This document shows positions 37,878 to 47,624 of a stretch of DNA of 58,978 bases, piece by piece. Below the pieces are notes generated by a model. That model had not been told where the DNA came from and ran no database searches. It saw only the letters and a program-made list of their open reading frames with translations. Source of the stretch: Gilliamella sp. Lep-s35 (lineage in GTDB: Bacteria; Pseudomonadota; Gammaproteobacteria; Enterobacterales; Orbaceae); assembly GCF_009795845.1 (NCBI RefSeq), contig NZ_WTEX01000015.1:1-58978 (forward strand), in the 5' to 3' direction. The stretch's first letter is position 1. Every line of letters starts with the position of its first letter. A program made the translations under genes and the position numbers.

Positions 37878-39032
37878 ATGTATGATTTAGTGATAAAAAA
37901 AGCCAAATTAATTGACGAATCGATCGTTGATATTGCCGTTCATTTAGGCAAGATTGTTGAGATTAGTAACAACATTACAGAACAATCACAACATGTTTTA
38001 GATCTGCAGGCTAAATATTACGTTAGTGCTGGGTGGATTGATTCTCATACCCATTGTTTTGCTCATTCACCTATTTATTACGATGAACCTGATTTTATCG
38101 GCGTTAAGTCTGGTGTTACTTCAGTTGTTGATGCCGGTAGTGTGGGAGCGCTTGATGTTGATGAATTTTATCAATTAGCGCAACAAGCTCATACTCACGT
38201 TTATTCTTTTTTAAATATTTCGAAAATAGGGCTAATACGACAAAGTGAACTTGCCGATATGAGTGATATTGATGTGTCTTTGTTTGATTCAATGCTGGAC
38301 AAATATTCTAATTTTATTATTGGAATTAAAGTCAGAATGAGTCGTAGTGTTGTTGGTGAAAATGGCATATTACCATTGATTAAAGCTAAAGATATGCAAA
38401 AGAAAAGTGGGTTGCCATTAATGATTCATATTGGAAATAATCCTCCAGAACTTGATGATATTGCGGATTTATTAACAAAAGGAGATATTATTACTCACTG
38501 TTTTAATGGTAAGCCGAATCAAATTTTTGATAAACAAAATAATCTTCGCGATTCAATTAAACGAGCTATTAGGCGCGGTGTAATTTTAGATATTGGTCAT
38601 GGTGGTGAAAGTTTTAGTTTTGCTGTCGCTGATAGGGCTAAATGCCTTGATATTTACCCAAATACAATTAGTTCTGATATCTATTTTAAGAATCGTATTC
38701 AAGGACCAGTATTTAGTTTAGCTAATGTTATGACTAAGTTTATTTGTTTAGGCTATAGCAGGAAAAGAATTATTGATAGTGTTACAAAAAATGCGGCACA
38801 AATTTTGCGTCTTAAAAATAAAGGAGAATTATCCATAGGTTATGATGCTGATCTCACTATTTTTGATATCAAACAAGAAATAGTTTCGTTATCAGATTCA
38901 GAAGGTGAAGTTCGTCAAAGTCATGAACAGTTTGTTCCTTTGGCATGTGTTGTAACTGCAAGTACAGAACATACTGTGCGTATTGAAATAACGGAAGAAG
39001 GTAGTAAAAATGGGCTTAGAATCTCAAACTGA
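37878..39032 (+). CDS. Amidohydrolase/deacetylase-family metallohydrolase (EF_0837-type)
   Basis: This 384-residue enzyme of the dihydroorotase/amidohydrolase superfamily has the first metal motif WIDSHTHCF, then GVTSVVDAGSVG, IHIGNNPPE and ITHCFNGKPN (metal His residues), and DIGHGGESF with SSDIYF carrying the catalytic Asp. The ATG at 37878 (MYDLVIKKAKLI) fits the family start; a GTG at 37860 would add six residues. It should remove an N-acyl group from the substrate before deamination. Its end overlaps the dgaE-like gene by 23 bases. Confidence 0.85.
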   Translation: MYDLVIKKAKLIDESIVDIAVHLGKIVEISNNITEQSQHVLDLQAKYYVSAGWIDSHTHCFAHSPIYYDEPDFIGVKSGVTSVVDAGSVGALDVDEFYQLAQQAHTHVYSFLNISKIGLIRQSELADMSDIDVSLFDSMLDKYSNFIIGIKVRMSRSVVGENGILPLIKAKDMQKKSGLPLMIHIGNNPPELDDIADLLTKGDIITHCFNGKPNQIFDKQNNLRDSIKRAIRRGVILDIGHGGESFSFAVADRAKCLDIYPNTISSDIYFKNRIQGPVFSLANVMTKFICLGYSRKRIIDSVTKNAAQILRLKNKGELSIGYDADLTIFDIKQEIVSLSDSEGEVRQSHEQFVPLACVVTASTEHTVRIEITEEGSKNGLRISN

Positions 39033-40149
39033 AAAAGATATATATAGTAAATATCACTTAAAAAAAGTGATTAATGCTTCAGGTCGTATGACTATTTTAG
39101 GTGTATCAACACCAAGACCGGAAGTGGCACAGACTGTAGTTCATGGTTTAAATGAGTATTTTGAAATTAAAGACTTAGTCGATAAAACGGGACAATATAT
39201 CGCTAAATTACTCAATGTGGAAAATGCGGTTGTTGTATCATGTGCTTCAGCGGGCATTGCTCAAGCCATTGCAGGAATAATTGTTAAGGATGACTATGAT
39301 CTGCTATTTAATTTACATTCGTCAGATAAATATGTTCCTCGAGAAATTATTATCCCTAAAGGTCATAACGTTAATTTTGGTGCTCCGATTAGTACGATGG
39401 TTTCATTAGGCGGTGGTATTGTGGTTGAAGCTGGTTATGCTAATGAATGTAAACCAGAACATATCGAATCTTTAATTAATCCAGACACAGCGGCTATTTT
39501 ATATGTTAAGTCTCATCATTGTGTGCAAAAAAGTATGTTATCAATTGCGCAAGCTGTTTGTATTGCCCAAAAACACAAAATTCCATTAATTGTCGATGCT
39601 GCAGCTGAAGAAGATTTGCAAACATATTATCAACAAGGCGCCGATTTGGTTATTTATAGCGGGGCAAAAGCGATTGAAGGACCAACAAGCGGTTTAGTTA
39701 TTGGTCGTCAACAAGCAGTCGAATGGGTAAAACTCCAGTCTCAAGGTATTGGTCGACCAATGAAAGTTGGTAAAGAAGGTATTTTAGGGTTAACTAAAGC
39801 CATTGAACTTTATGTTACCAAACCAATGCATGAAACAGGACAACAAATGGTAACTAAAATGACACCATTTATTGAAAATTTAAATGTACTTGATGGAATA
39901 TCAGCCAAAGTCGTTTGGGATGGTGCTGGTCGTGATATTGCACGAACAGAAATAGCATTTGATGCTACCGTGATAGGTAAAACGGCAATTGAAATGATTG
40001 AGCTGATGAAACAAGGCGAAATAGCAGTGTACTTCAGAGAATATAAAGCCAATGAAGGTAAAGTTGATGCCGATGTTCGTAGTGTTACATCAGCACAACT
40101 CGATATTGTTTACTGCAAAATTAAAAATATTATTCAAGGAGCAAAATAA
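39010..40149 (+). CDS. DgaE-family PLP-dependent ammonia lyase
   Basis: The 379-residue fold-type I enzyme is of the SelA-related family. It has the glycine and cofactor segment NAVVVSCASAGIAQAIAG, the aspartate motif IPLIVDAAAEEDL and the Schiff-base lysine in VIYSGAKAIEGPTSG. Salmonella DgaE converts D-glucosaminate 6-phosphate to 2-keto-3-deoxygluconate 6-phosphate and ammonia, and I expect a similar reaction. It is not selenocysteine synthase. Its ATG lies within the end of the amidohydrolase gene, and its stop overlaps the dgaF-like ATG by one base. Confidence 0.85.
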   Translation: MGLESQTEKDIYSKYHLKKVINASGRMTILGVSTPRPEVAQTVVHGLNEYFEIKDLVDKTGQYIAKLLNVENAVVVSCASAGIAQAIAGIIVKDDYDLLFNLHSSDKYVPREIIIPKGHNVNFGAPISTMVSLGGGIVVEAGYANECKPEHIESLINPDTAAILYVKSHHCVQKSMLSIAQAVCIAQKHKIPLIVDAAAEEDLQTYYQQGADLVIYSGAKAIEGPTSGLVIGRQQAVEWVKLQSQGIGRPMKVGKEGILGLTKAIELYVTKPMHETGQQMVTKMTPFIENLNVLDGISAKVVWDGAGRDIARTEIAFDATVIGKTAIEMIELMKQGEIAVYFREYKANEGKVDADVRSVTSAQLDIVYCKIKNIIQGAK

Positions 40150-40889
40150 TGCAACTGACTCCCAATTATTATAATGATCGTGTTTGTTTAAATGTATTGG
40201 CTAATTCTATTGATAATGCTAAAGCTATTTATGAAGCGGCAAAAACACATGTTGTTGTCGGTGTTTTGTCTAAAAATTATCTAGATAATGCCTCAGCTAT
40301 TGCCGATATGAAAAAATATGCTTTAGCGATCGATAATGCAATTTCAGTTGGGCTTGGTGCAGGTGATCCGAATCAGTCGATAATGGTTTCTGAAATTTCT
40401 GCTGTACTTCAACCACAACATGTTAATCAAGTGTTTACTGGTGTGGCAACAAGTAGAGCCTTGTTAGGGCAAAACGAAACAGTCGTTAACGGATTAGTTT
40501 CACCAACAGGTAAAGTTGGTTTAGTTAATATTGCAACAGGACCGCTAAGCTCTAAATCTCTAGCCACGAGTGTACCGGTTGAAACGGCAATTGCTTTATT
40601 GAAAGACATGGGCGGAAGCTCAATAAAATATTTTCCTATGGGGGGCTTAAAGCATCAAGATGAATTTGAATATGTGGCTAAGTGTTGTGCAGAAAATGAT
40701 TTTTATCTAGAGCCTACTGGTGGTATCGATTTAGATAACTATGAGTCGATCTTAAAAATTGCTTTAGACTCGGGAGTGAAAAAGATCATTCCTCATATCT
40801 ATAGTTCTATCATTGATAAAGTGACTGGCGAAACTCGAATCAGTGATGTAAAACAGTTGCTATCAATTACAAAAAAATTAGTAGGATAA
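40149..40889 (+). CDS. DgaF-family KDPG aldolase
   Basis: The 246-residue TIM-barrel protein of the DgaF/EF_0839 family starts MQLTPNYYNDRVCLNVLANS. It has SVGLGAGDPNQS, IKYFPMGGLKHQDEF with the probable Schiff-base Lys region, and EPTGGIDLDNYESI. The family cleaves 2-keto-3-deoxy-6-phosphogluconate into pyruvate and glyceraldehyde 3-phosphate. It is coupled to the dgaE-like gene and is followed three bases later by the regulator. Confidence 0.85.
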   Translation: MQLTPNYYNDRVCLNVLANSIDNAKAIYEAAKTHVVVGVLSKNYLDNASAIADMKKYALAIDNAISVGLGAGDPNQSIMVSEISAVLQPQHVNQVFTGVATSRALLGQNETVVNGLVSPTGKVGLVNIATGPLSSKSLATSVPVETAIALLKDMGGSSIKYFPMGGLKHQDEFEYVAKCCAENDFYLEPTGGIDLDNYESILKIALDSGVKKIIPHIYSSIIDKVTGETRISDVKQLLSITKKLVG

Positions 40890-40892
40890 GAA

Positions 40893-42812
40893 ATGTTATC
40901 TAAAGTGCTTTTCTCTTATCAGCGATTAGTTTATCTATTTGATACGATAAAAAATGAGACACTACCTCAGCAAGAGTTAGCAAATCGTTTTTCTGTGTCT
41001 ACACGAACAATTCGAACTGATATTTCAGCACTTAATGATATTTTACGCACTTATGGTGCTCAAGTTGAATATACCAAAAATATCGGTTATCAGCTTGTGG
41101 TATCTGATCCTAATTGTTATGCGACATTACCAATTACGCAACCAATAGAGCAGGTTCCAAGAACAAGTAAAGAGCGAGTTTCTGCTTTATTGATTGCTTT
41201 TTTAACTCAATCAAACTCTGTTAAATTAGATGATATTGCTGGAGAATGGTTTTTAAGTCGTAGTACTTTACAAAATGATGTTATTGAGGTTAAGCAATAT
41301 TTAGATAAATATAATTTATCTATTGAAAATCGACCTTATTATGGGATGCGATTGGTGGGTGAAGAATCATCTATTCGAGCATGTTTAACTGATATTTTGT
41401 GGCGAGGCCATATGATCGAAGATACTATAACGGTAGATAGGCTTAGACAAACCATTTTGAATGATATCGATCTAAATTATCTTGAAAATATTTTACAAAA
41501 CCAATTTGAACGTTTTGAATTAAAGCTAAATGCCGAAGGGCAAGGGTATTTACTTTATAGTTGTGCGGTTTGTATAACTAGAATTACTCAAGGATATGAA
41601 CTCGTTGAATATCAAGTCGATAAAATAAATACGACTGTTATTAGTGCTGCTCGTGAAATTTCTGAAGGGTTTTCTTATTTTTTAGGCAGTGTACTTTCTG
41701 ATGCCGAATTTAACTATTTATGCGTGCAAATTGCTTCCCGAACAATTATCGATTCGCCTAATCAAGCAAAAAGTTTGGCACTGGTTAATCATATTTTGTC
41801 TTATATAAATGATTCTTATCACTATAATTTATGGGATGATAAAAAATTATACCAGGATATGCTAATCCATATTTCTTCAATGTTATCAAGGATTAAATAT
41901 CAAATTAGAACAACGAATCCTTTATTGCATCAAATTAAACAATATTATCCATTTGCGTACGATATTACGTTGTCTGCACTTAATAATACAGAAAAGTATA
42001 CTGATTTTAAAATGACAGAAGATGAAATTAGCTATTTAGCAATTCACATTGGCGTGGCATTAGAGCGCAATTATAACGCAGGTCATGAAAGGTATGCTCA
42101 AATTTTATTAGTTAGTGAACTGGGTAATTCTACGCTAAGAATGATTGAGTCAAAAATTAAGCGAGACTTTCCTCATATTCAGATTAACCGTGTTCTTTCT
42201 TATAGAGAATATGAGCAACTTTTAGATATTGAAGAAGATTTTGTTGTATCAACCGTTCGCTTAACAGAAAAAAATAAACAAATAGTTAAAATTGCACCAT
42301 TTCCTACACTTTATCAACTTGAACAGTTAGGAAGGCTTGCAATGGTCGATCGGACTATGCCATATATTATTGAGCGTTTTTTTGATGAAAAGTTTTTTCT
42401 GATTATCGATAAACCTGTTACACAAAAGGAGCTTTTAAAAAAAGTTTGCCAACGACTTGAGCAATCAGGTTATGTCGATGAAAATTTTTATCCTTCGGTG
42501 ATTGAGCGCGAAGCAATTGTTTCAACATTATTAGGTGAAAATATCGCTATTCCCCATACTGTAGGTCTATTAGCAAAAAAAACAGTGGTAACAACGATTT
42601 TGGTACCGCAAGGTATTTCATGGAATAAAAATGAAATTGCACATGTTATTTTTTTGTTAGCAATTAGCAAAGATGAATATGAAGATGCAATGAAAATCTA
42701 TAATTTATTTGTTAATTTCGTTAAAGAAAGAGCAACTAAACGTTTGTTAAATAGTAAAAATTTTGATAACTTTAGGGCCATTGTTAAAGATAGCTTTGGG
42801 CGACTATCATAA
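40893..42812 (+). CDS. PRD/EIIA-domain transcriptional activator (MtlR/BglG-type)
   Basis: The 639-residue regulator has an N-terminal helix-turn-helix (LPQQELANRFSVSTRTIRTD) and a second winged helix (DDIAGEWFLSRSTLQNDV). Two PRDs follow, the second with YLAIHIGVALERNY. An EIIB-like segment (LLVSELGNSTLRMIES) lacks the usual phosphorylatable Cys. A C-terminal EIIA (fructose/mannitol/Ntr type) has the active His in NIAIPHTVG. It binds DNA rather than RNA. PTS-mediated phosphorylation should set its activity. As last gene of the cluster it probably controls the dyad-bearing upstream region. Confidence 0.85.
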   Translation: MLSKVLFSYQRLVYLFDTIKNETLPQQELANRFSVSTRTIRTDISALNDILRTYGAQVEYTKNIGYQLVVSDPNCYATLPITQPIEQVPRTSKERVSALLIAFLTQSNSVKLDDIAGEWFLSRSTLQNDVIEVKQYLDKYNLSIENRPYYGMRLVGEESSIRACLTDILWRGHMIEDTITVDRLRQTILNDIDLNYLENILQNQFERFELKLNAEGQGYLLYSCAVCITRITQGYELVEYQVDKINTTVISAAREISEGFSYFLGSVLSDAEFNYLCVQIASRTIIDSPNQAKSLALVNHILSYINDSYHYNLWDDKKLYQDMLIHISSMLSRIKYQIRTTNPLLHQIKQYYPFAYDITLSALNNTEKYTDFKMTEDEISYLAIHIGVALERNYNAGHERYAQILLVSELGNSTLRMIESKIKRDFPHIQINRVLSYREYEQLLDIEEDFVVSTVRLTEKNKQIVKIAPFPTLYQLEQLGRLAMVDRTMPYIIERFFDEKFFLIIDKPVTQKELLKKVCQRLEQSGYVDENFYPSVIEREAIVSTLLGENIAIPHTVGLLAKKTVVTTILVPQGISWNKNEIAHVIFLLAISKDEYEDAMKIYNLFVNFVKERATKRLLNSKNFDNFRAIVKDSFGRLS

Positions 42813-42937
42813 TGTGCCTATAGATCATAAAAATGTACGGTTTAGATGGAACTGTTTTACAATAAAAAAATTACATAAATTTAAAAAGTATTAAAGTAAT
42901 GCCCAACATTTAAATCAAATTATATTATGATCTAGCA

Positions 42938-42966
42938 TTGACGAAAATCTTATTTAAAGGTAATAT
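42938..42966 (+). promoter_or_regulatory. Strong sigma-70 promoter for yceD-rpmF-fab operon
   Basis: TTGACG (42938-42943) and TAATAT (42961-42966) are 17 bases apart, followed by a GC-rich discriminator GCGCGCC. Such discriminators are typical of growth-rate and ppGpp-controlled promoters, fitting a ribosomal protein and lipid synthesis operon. Confidence 0.8.
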
Positions 42967-43033
42967 GCGCGCCTTATATATTGTGTTCTTTTCAAGAGAC
43001 ATAAGAATAACTTTAAGGTAGAATGCATATTCA

Positions 43034-43543
43034 ATGCAAAATAAATTGCCATTAACAATTGACCCAATTAAAGCAGCACAAAAAAAGCTTGATTATGTTG
43101 GATATTATCCAATGCAAAGTGCGACAAGGGTTGAACGTCCAAAAAGTGATATTGAGTGTAGCTTATCTTTTTATTATGATGAGCAAAGGCTTTGTGTTAT
43201 TGCAATTGATGCAAAAATCACGTTAGAGCAGATATGCCAACGTTGTTTTAAACCTTTTATCACAGAAGTTCATGTGATGAATAAATTTAGTCCTGTTAAG
43301 AGCGATGCTCAAGCAGAGACACTACCGGAACATTATGAACCTGTTCTTATGAACGAGTTTGGTGAAGTAGATATATTAGCGTTACTTGAGGACGAAATTA
43401 TTCTCTCATTACCAATTGCGCCGGTACATGATAGTAAACACTGCGAAGTGTCAGAGGCTGATATGGTATTTGGTGATATTCCACTTGAAAATGAAAAACC
43501 AAATCCATTTGCAATTTTAGTTAGTTTAAAGAATAAGGGGTAA
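43034..43543 (+). CDS. yceD: YceD, large rRNA-accumulation/DUF177 protein
   Basis: The 169-residue DUF177 protein aligns with E. coli YceD over its length: [19 protein letters not shown], the paired-Cys motif [28 protein letters not shown] and the terminal [13 protein letters not shown]. Homologues affect 23S rRNA levels, and the gene is cotranscribed with rpmF almost everywhere. It lies directly downstream of the strong promoter and three bases before rpmF. Confidence 0.93.
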   Translation: MQNKLPLTIDPIKAAQKKLDYVGYYPMQSATRVERPKSDIECSLSFYYDEQRLCVIAIDAKITLEQICQRCFKPFITEVHVMNKFSPVKSDAQAETLPEHYEPVLMNEFGEVDILALLEDEIILSLPIAPVHDSKHCEVSEADMVFGDIPLENEKPNPFAILVSLKNKG

Positions 43544-43546
43544 TCC

Positions 43547-43714
43547 ATGGCTGTTCAACAGAATCGTAAAACTCGTGCAAAACGTGGTATGCGTCGTTCT
43601 CATGATGCATTGACCGTTGCTAATATTTCAGTTGATGAATCAGGTAAAACACATTTACGTCATCACGTAACCGCTGATGGTTATTATCGTGGTCGTAAAG
43701 TAATTTCTAAATAA
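43547..43714 (+). CDS. rpmF: 50S ribosomal protein L32
   Basis: This short gene encodes 55 residues, starting [20 protein letters not shown] and ending [12 protein letters not shown], the gammaproteobacterial L32 without a zinc motif. A GGGGTAAT site precedes the ATG. It links ribosome synthesis to phospholipid synthesis through its cotranscription with plsX and the fab genes. Confidence 0.96.
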   Translation: MAVQQNRKTRAKRGMRRSHDALTVANISVDESGKTHLRHHVTADGYYRGRKVISK

Positions 43715-43747
43715 TTACTCTAAAATTAGAAATTATTAGGTGACATT

Positions 43748-44794
43748 TTGGATAGTCTAACCATTGCGTTAGATGCTATGAGCGGGGACTTAGGTCCTCG
43801 CGTTGTTGTTCCTGCTGCAATACAAGCACTAAATTGTTATCCAAATCTTTCTATTTTTCTGGTGGGTGATCCAACAGAAATTGGTCTTTTTTTGTCAAAA
43901 GAAAATACAAAGCTTATTTCTCAGTATAAAGAAAATGGGCGTTTAATTTTGATCGAATCAACGACCGTTATTACTAATGATATGAAGCCTTCTTACGCAA
44001 TTCGTCATAGTCAAGGATCATCAATGAGAATAGCACTTGAACTAGTTAAAGATAACAGTGTTCAAGCTTGTGTGAGTGCTGGTAATACCGGTGCACTGAT
44101 GGGACTTTCTAAATTACTTTTACACTCTTTAACAGGCATTGATCGTCCTGCTTTAGTTGCCACTATTCCAGCCTTAAATAATCAAAATACAGTTGTGTTG
44201 GATTTAGGAGCGAATGCCCAATGTGATAGTGATATGCTTGTGCAATTTGCCATAATGGGGCAAATTTTAGCTAAGACCGTGCTTAAAATTGAACATCCTC
44301 GGGTTGCATTACTTAATATTGGTGAAGAAGATATTAAAGGGTTGGATAAAATACGTGCGGCTGCGTCTATTTTAAAATCGAATGATCAAATTAATTATAT
44401 TGGCTATTTAGAAGGTAATGAGCTTCTAACTGGTAAAACGGATGTATTAGTCTGTGATGGTTTTGTTGGTAATGTGACGTTAAAAACAGTAGAAGGATTA
44501 GTTAAAATTTTTATGTCTTCATTTAAGTCATCCTTTGGTCACAATTCATTATTAATGAAACTATTGAGCAAATGGTTACAAAGAAAAGTGTCAAAAAATT
44601 TTGGTTATTTAGACCCCGGAAGATATAATGGAGCTTGTTTGCTTGGACTCAAAAGTATTGTGATTAAAAGTCACGGTAGTGCCAATCAAAAATCATTTTT
44701 TGCAGCAATTGAACAAGCTATTTTAGCGATACAAACGAATATACCTGAGAAGATTGCAAAGCGCCTTTCTTCCGCACTACCCAAGAGCGAATAA
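43748..44794 (+). CDS. plsX: Phosphate acyltransferase PlsX
   Basis: The 348-residue enzyme makes acyl-phosphate from acyl-ACP for PlsY. Landmarks are [46 protein letters not shown] and [14 protein letters not shown]. The start is a TTG at 43748, six bases after AGGTGA; an in-frame stop lies just upstream, so no longer start is possible. The rpmF-plsX-fabH order is canonical. Confidence 0.94.
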   Translation: MDSLTIALDAMSGDLGPRVVVPAAIQALNCYPNLSIFLVGDPTEIGLFLSKENTKLISQYKENGRLILIESTTVITNDMKPSYAIRHSQGSSMRIALELVKDNSVQACVSAGNTGALMGLSKLLLHSLTGIDRPALVATIPALNNQNTVVLDLGANAQCDSDMLVQFAIMGQILAKTVLKIEHPRVALLNIGEEDIKGLDKIRAAASILKSNDQINYIGYLEGNELLTGKTDVLVCDGFVGNVTLKTVEGLVKIFMSSFKSSFGHNSLLMKLLSKWLQRKVSKNFGYLDPGRYNGACLLGLKSIVIKSHGSANQKSFFAAIEQAILAIQTNIPEKIAKRLSSALPKSE

Positions 44795-44798
44795 TTAG

Positions 44799-45752
44799 AT
44801 GTATACAAAGATATTAGGAACAGGGAGTTATCTTCCAAAACAGATAAGAACTAATGCCGATCTTGAAAAAATGGTTGATACCAGCGATGAATGGATCACA
44901 ACGCGTACAGGCATTAAAGAAAGACGCATTGCATCTCCTGATGAGACTGTAACTAGCATGGCTTATCAAGCAGCAATTAATGCCATTGAGATGGCAAATG
45001 TCGATAAGAATGATATTGGTATGATTATTGTTGCAACAGCCACTTCAGTCAATGCATTTCCAAGCAGCGCAACAGAATTACAAGCCAAATTGGGTATTGG
45101 TGATGTTGTTGCTTTTGATGTGGCCGCCGCTTGTTCGGGATTTGTTTACGCACTAGATATTGCTGATAAATATGTTAAAAGCGGTGCGATTAAATATGCT
45201 TTGGTTGTTGGTTCTGATATGTTAACTCGTGGTGTCGATCCAAATGACAGGGGAACCATCATTATTTTTGGTGATGGCGCTGGAGCTGTTGTCGTTGGTG
45301 CATCAGAAGAGCCGGGTATTATCGCTTCACATCTTCATGCTGATGGTCGTTATGGTGAGTTATTAAAATATCCATATGTTGATCGTCGTGATATGCATGA
45401 TCCTGTTTATATGACCATGCATGGTAATGAAGTATTTAAGATTGCAGTTAAAGAACTTTCAAATTTGGTTGATGAACTTTTAACTGAAAATGCGTTCAAC
45501 AAAGCGGATTTAGATTGGCTAGTACCGCACCAAGCTAATTTAAGAATTATTTCTGCAACGGCAAGGCGTCTAGATATGGATATGAGCAAAGTAATTGTTA
45601 CATTAGATAAACAGGGTAACACTTCAGCAGCTTCTGTTCCGTGTGCCTTAGATGCAGGTGTGCGAGATGGGCGAATTCAACGAGGTCATCTAATTTTATT
45701 AGAGGCTTTTGGTGGTGGGTTTGTTTGGGGATCTGCGCTAGTTAGATTTTAA
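44799..45752 (+). CDS. fabH: Beta-ketoacyl-ACP synthase III
   Basis: The 317-residue condensing enzyme (E. coli 317) joins acetyl-CoA and malonyl-ACP to start fatty-acid synthesis. The catalytic triad is Cys112 ([11 protein letters not shown]), His in VPHQANLRI and Asn in GNTSAASVP. It starts four bases after plsX. Confidence 0.96.
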   Translation: MYTKILGTGSYLPKQIRTNADLEKMVDTSDEWITTRTGIKERRIASPDETVTSMAYQAAINAIEMANVDKNDIGMIIVATATSVNAFPSSATELQAKLGIGDVVAFDVAAACSGFVYALDIADKYVKSGAIKYALVVGSDMLTRGVDPNDRGTIIIFGDGAGAVVVGASEEPGIIASHLHADGRYGELLKYPYVDRRDMHDPVYMTMHGNEVFKIAVKELSNLVDELLTENAFNKADLDWLVPHQANLRIISATARRLDMDMSKVIVTLDKQGNTSAASVPCALDAGVRDGRIQRGHLILLEAFGGGFVWGSALVRF

Positions 45753-45787
45753 TTTATGCTTTAATTTTTATGATCAAGGATTTAATA

Positions 45788-46723
45788 ATGACCAAATTTG
45801 CAATGGTATTTCCAGGACAAGGCTCACAAGCTGTCGGTATGTTAAAAGAGCTTGCCGATGATTTTCCTATTGTGAAATCAACATTTGATGAAGCCTCTGA
45901 AGTGCTTGGTTACAATTTGTGGGATTTAGTACAACAAGGTCCAGTAGAAGAACTAAATAAAACGTGGCAAACACAGCCAGCGCTACTTGCTTCATCTGTT
46001 GCAATATTTAAAGTATGGCAAAGTGTTAATGGTGCTCAACCCGATTTTATGGCGGGGCATAGTTTAGGTGAGTATTCTGCATTGGTTTGTGCCGGTGTGA
46101 TTGATTTTAAAGATGCCATTAAATTGGTTGAGTTACGAGGTAAATTAATGCAAGAAGCAGTACCAAGCGGTACTGGAGCTATGTATGCTATCATTGGCCT
46201 TGATAACGATTCTATTCGCAATGCCTGTGAGCAAGCCGCTCAAGGTCAAGTTGTTGCGCCTGTAAATTTTAATTCACCAGGGCAAGTTGTGATTGCGGGC
46301 GATAAAGAAGCAGTTGAACGTGCTGGTGTATTATGTAAAGAGGTTGGCGCAAAGCGAGCATTACCTCTTGCGGTTAGTGTACCTTCTCATTGTGCATTAA
46401 TGAAACCTGCTGCAGATAAATTAGCCAATACACTAAATAATATTGAATTTAGTGAACCAAAGTTTGCGGTTATCAATAATGTTGATGTAAACGTTGAAAC
46501 ATCTGCAGAAAAAATTAAAGCAGCATTAATTGCTCAACTTTATAGTCCTGTGCGTTGGACTGAAACTGTAGAATATATGGAAAAACAAGATATAACACTT
46601 TTAGTTGAAATGGGCCCAGGTAAAGTATTAACTGGCTTAACTAAACGTATTGTTGATACACTTTCTGGTATTGCGGTTAATGATAAAGTATCATTAGAAG
46701 CGGCATTAGAAAATACAAAGTAA
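45788..46723 (+). CDS. fabD: Malonyl-CoA:ACP transacylase
   Basis: The 311-residue transacylase loads malonate onto ACP. The nucleophile Ser92 is in AGHSLGEYSA, the N-terminal oxyanion glutamine in FPGQGSQ, and the catalytic His in VPSHCALMKPA. The ATG at 45788 follows AAGGA at a good distance; an upstream ATG at 45770 would add six unlikely residues. Confidence 0.96.
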   Translation: MTKFAMVFPGQGSQAVGMLKELADDFPIVKSTFDEASEVLGYNLWDLVQQGPVEELNKTWQTQPALLASSVAIFKVWQSVNGAQPDFMAGHSLGEYSALVCAGVIDFKDAIKLVELRGKLMQEAVPSGTGAMYAIIGLDNDSIRNACEQAAQGQVVAPVNFNSPGQVVIAGDKEAVERAGVLCKEVGAKRALPLAVSVPSHCALMKPAADKLANTLNNIEFSEPKFAVINNVDVNVETSAEKIKAALIAQLYSPVRWTETVEYMEKQDITLLVEMGPGKVLTGLTKRIVDTLSGIAVNDKVSLEAALENTK

Positions 46724-46739
46724 AAATAAAGAGGTAGTT

Positions 46740-47474
46740 ATGAATCTATCAGGAAAAATTGCTTTAGTTACTGGTGCAAGTCGTGGTATTGGTAAAGCTA
46801 TTGCAGAAAAGCTCGTTGCTTGTGGTGCAACTGTTATCGGTACAGCAACCACAGAAAAAGGCGCTGAGGCTATTAGCCAATATTTAGGCTCAAATGGTAA
46901 AGGTTTAGCCTTAAATGTGACAGATGAAACATCAATCGAATCTGTGATTAATGCAATAAAAACAAAATTTGGTGATATTGATATTCTTGTCAATAATGCA
47001 GGTATTACCCGCGATAATTTATTAATGAGAATGAAAGAAGATGAATGGCAAGATATTTTAGATACCAATTTAACGTCTGTGTTCCGTTTATCTAAAGCAT
47101 TAATACGCACAATGATGAAAAAACGTTATGGCAGAATTGTGACTATTGGTTCAGTAGTTGGTACAATGGGAAATGCTGGTCAAGCTAATTATGCAGCGGC
47201 TAAAGCTGGATTAATTGGATTTAGTAAATCATTAGCACGTGAAGTTGCATCAAGAGGCATTACGGTTAATGTTGTTGCGCCAGGTTTTATTGCAACCGAT
47301 ATGACTGATGCACTAACTGATGAGCAAAAAGCCCTGACTCTATCCCAAGTTCCTGTTGGTCGTTTAGGTGAACCTGCAGAAATTGCTAATGCTGTAGCAT
47401 TTTTGGTTTCAGATGAGGCATCTTACATTACAGGCGAAACTTTACATGTCAATGGTGGTATGTATATGGTGTAA
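46740..47474 (+). CDS. fabG: 3-oxoacyl-ACP reductase
   Basis: The 244-residue short-chain dehydrogenase (E. coli 244) uses NADPH to reduce 3-oxoacyl-ACP. It shows TGASRGIG for cofactor binding, NNAGITRDNL, and the Ser-Tyr-Lys catalytic set in IGSVVGTMGNAGQANYAAAK. An AGAGGTAG site precedes the ATG, 16 bases after fabD. Confidence 0.97.
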   Translation: MNLSGKIALVTGASRGIGKAIAEKLVACGATVIGTATTEKGAEAISQYLGSNGKGLALNVTDETSIESVINAIKTKFGDIDILVNNAGITRDNLLMRMKEDEWQDILDTNLTSVFRLSKALIRTMMKKRYGRIVTIGSVVGTMGNAGQANYAAAKAGLIGFSKSLAREVASRGITVNVVAPGFIATDMTDALTDEQKALTLSQVPVGRLGEPAEIANAVAFLVSDEASYITGETLHVNGGMYMV

Positions 47475-47624
47475 TTGGCTAGAATAGTGTAAAATGAGCC
47501 AATATTTTGATGTTTTGAGTAAAAAATAAGCAGTTGGGTTGAAAAGTGATTGGCATCTTTTTCAACATTTTATAAACTTACATTCACCGCCACTTTCGGC
47601 GATTTTTATAGGAAAAAAAAGAGT

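Noticed and set aside
39010-40149. Selenocysteine synthase (SelA)
   Set aside because: The protein is SelA-related in fold, but its size (379 residues), its motifs and its coupling to a KDPG aldolase fit the DgaE family. No selB or tRNA-Sec is nearby.
40893-42812. RNA-binding BglG-type antiterminator
   Set aside because: The N-terminus is a DNA-binding helix-turn-helix, not a CAT RNA-binding domain, and I see no antiterminator/terminator pair before the cluster.
47588-47606. Terminator upstream of acpP (CGCC/GGCG before ATTTTT)
   Set aside because: The stem has only four pairs, so it is too weak to call.
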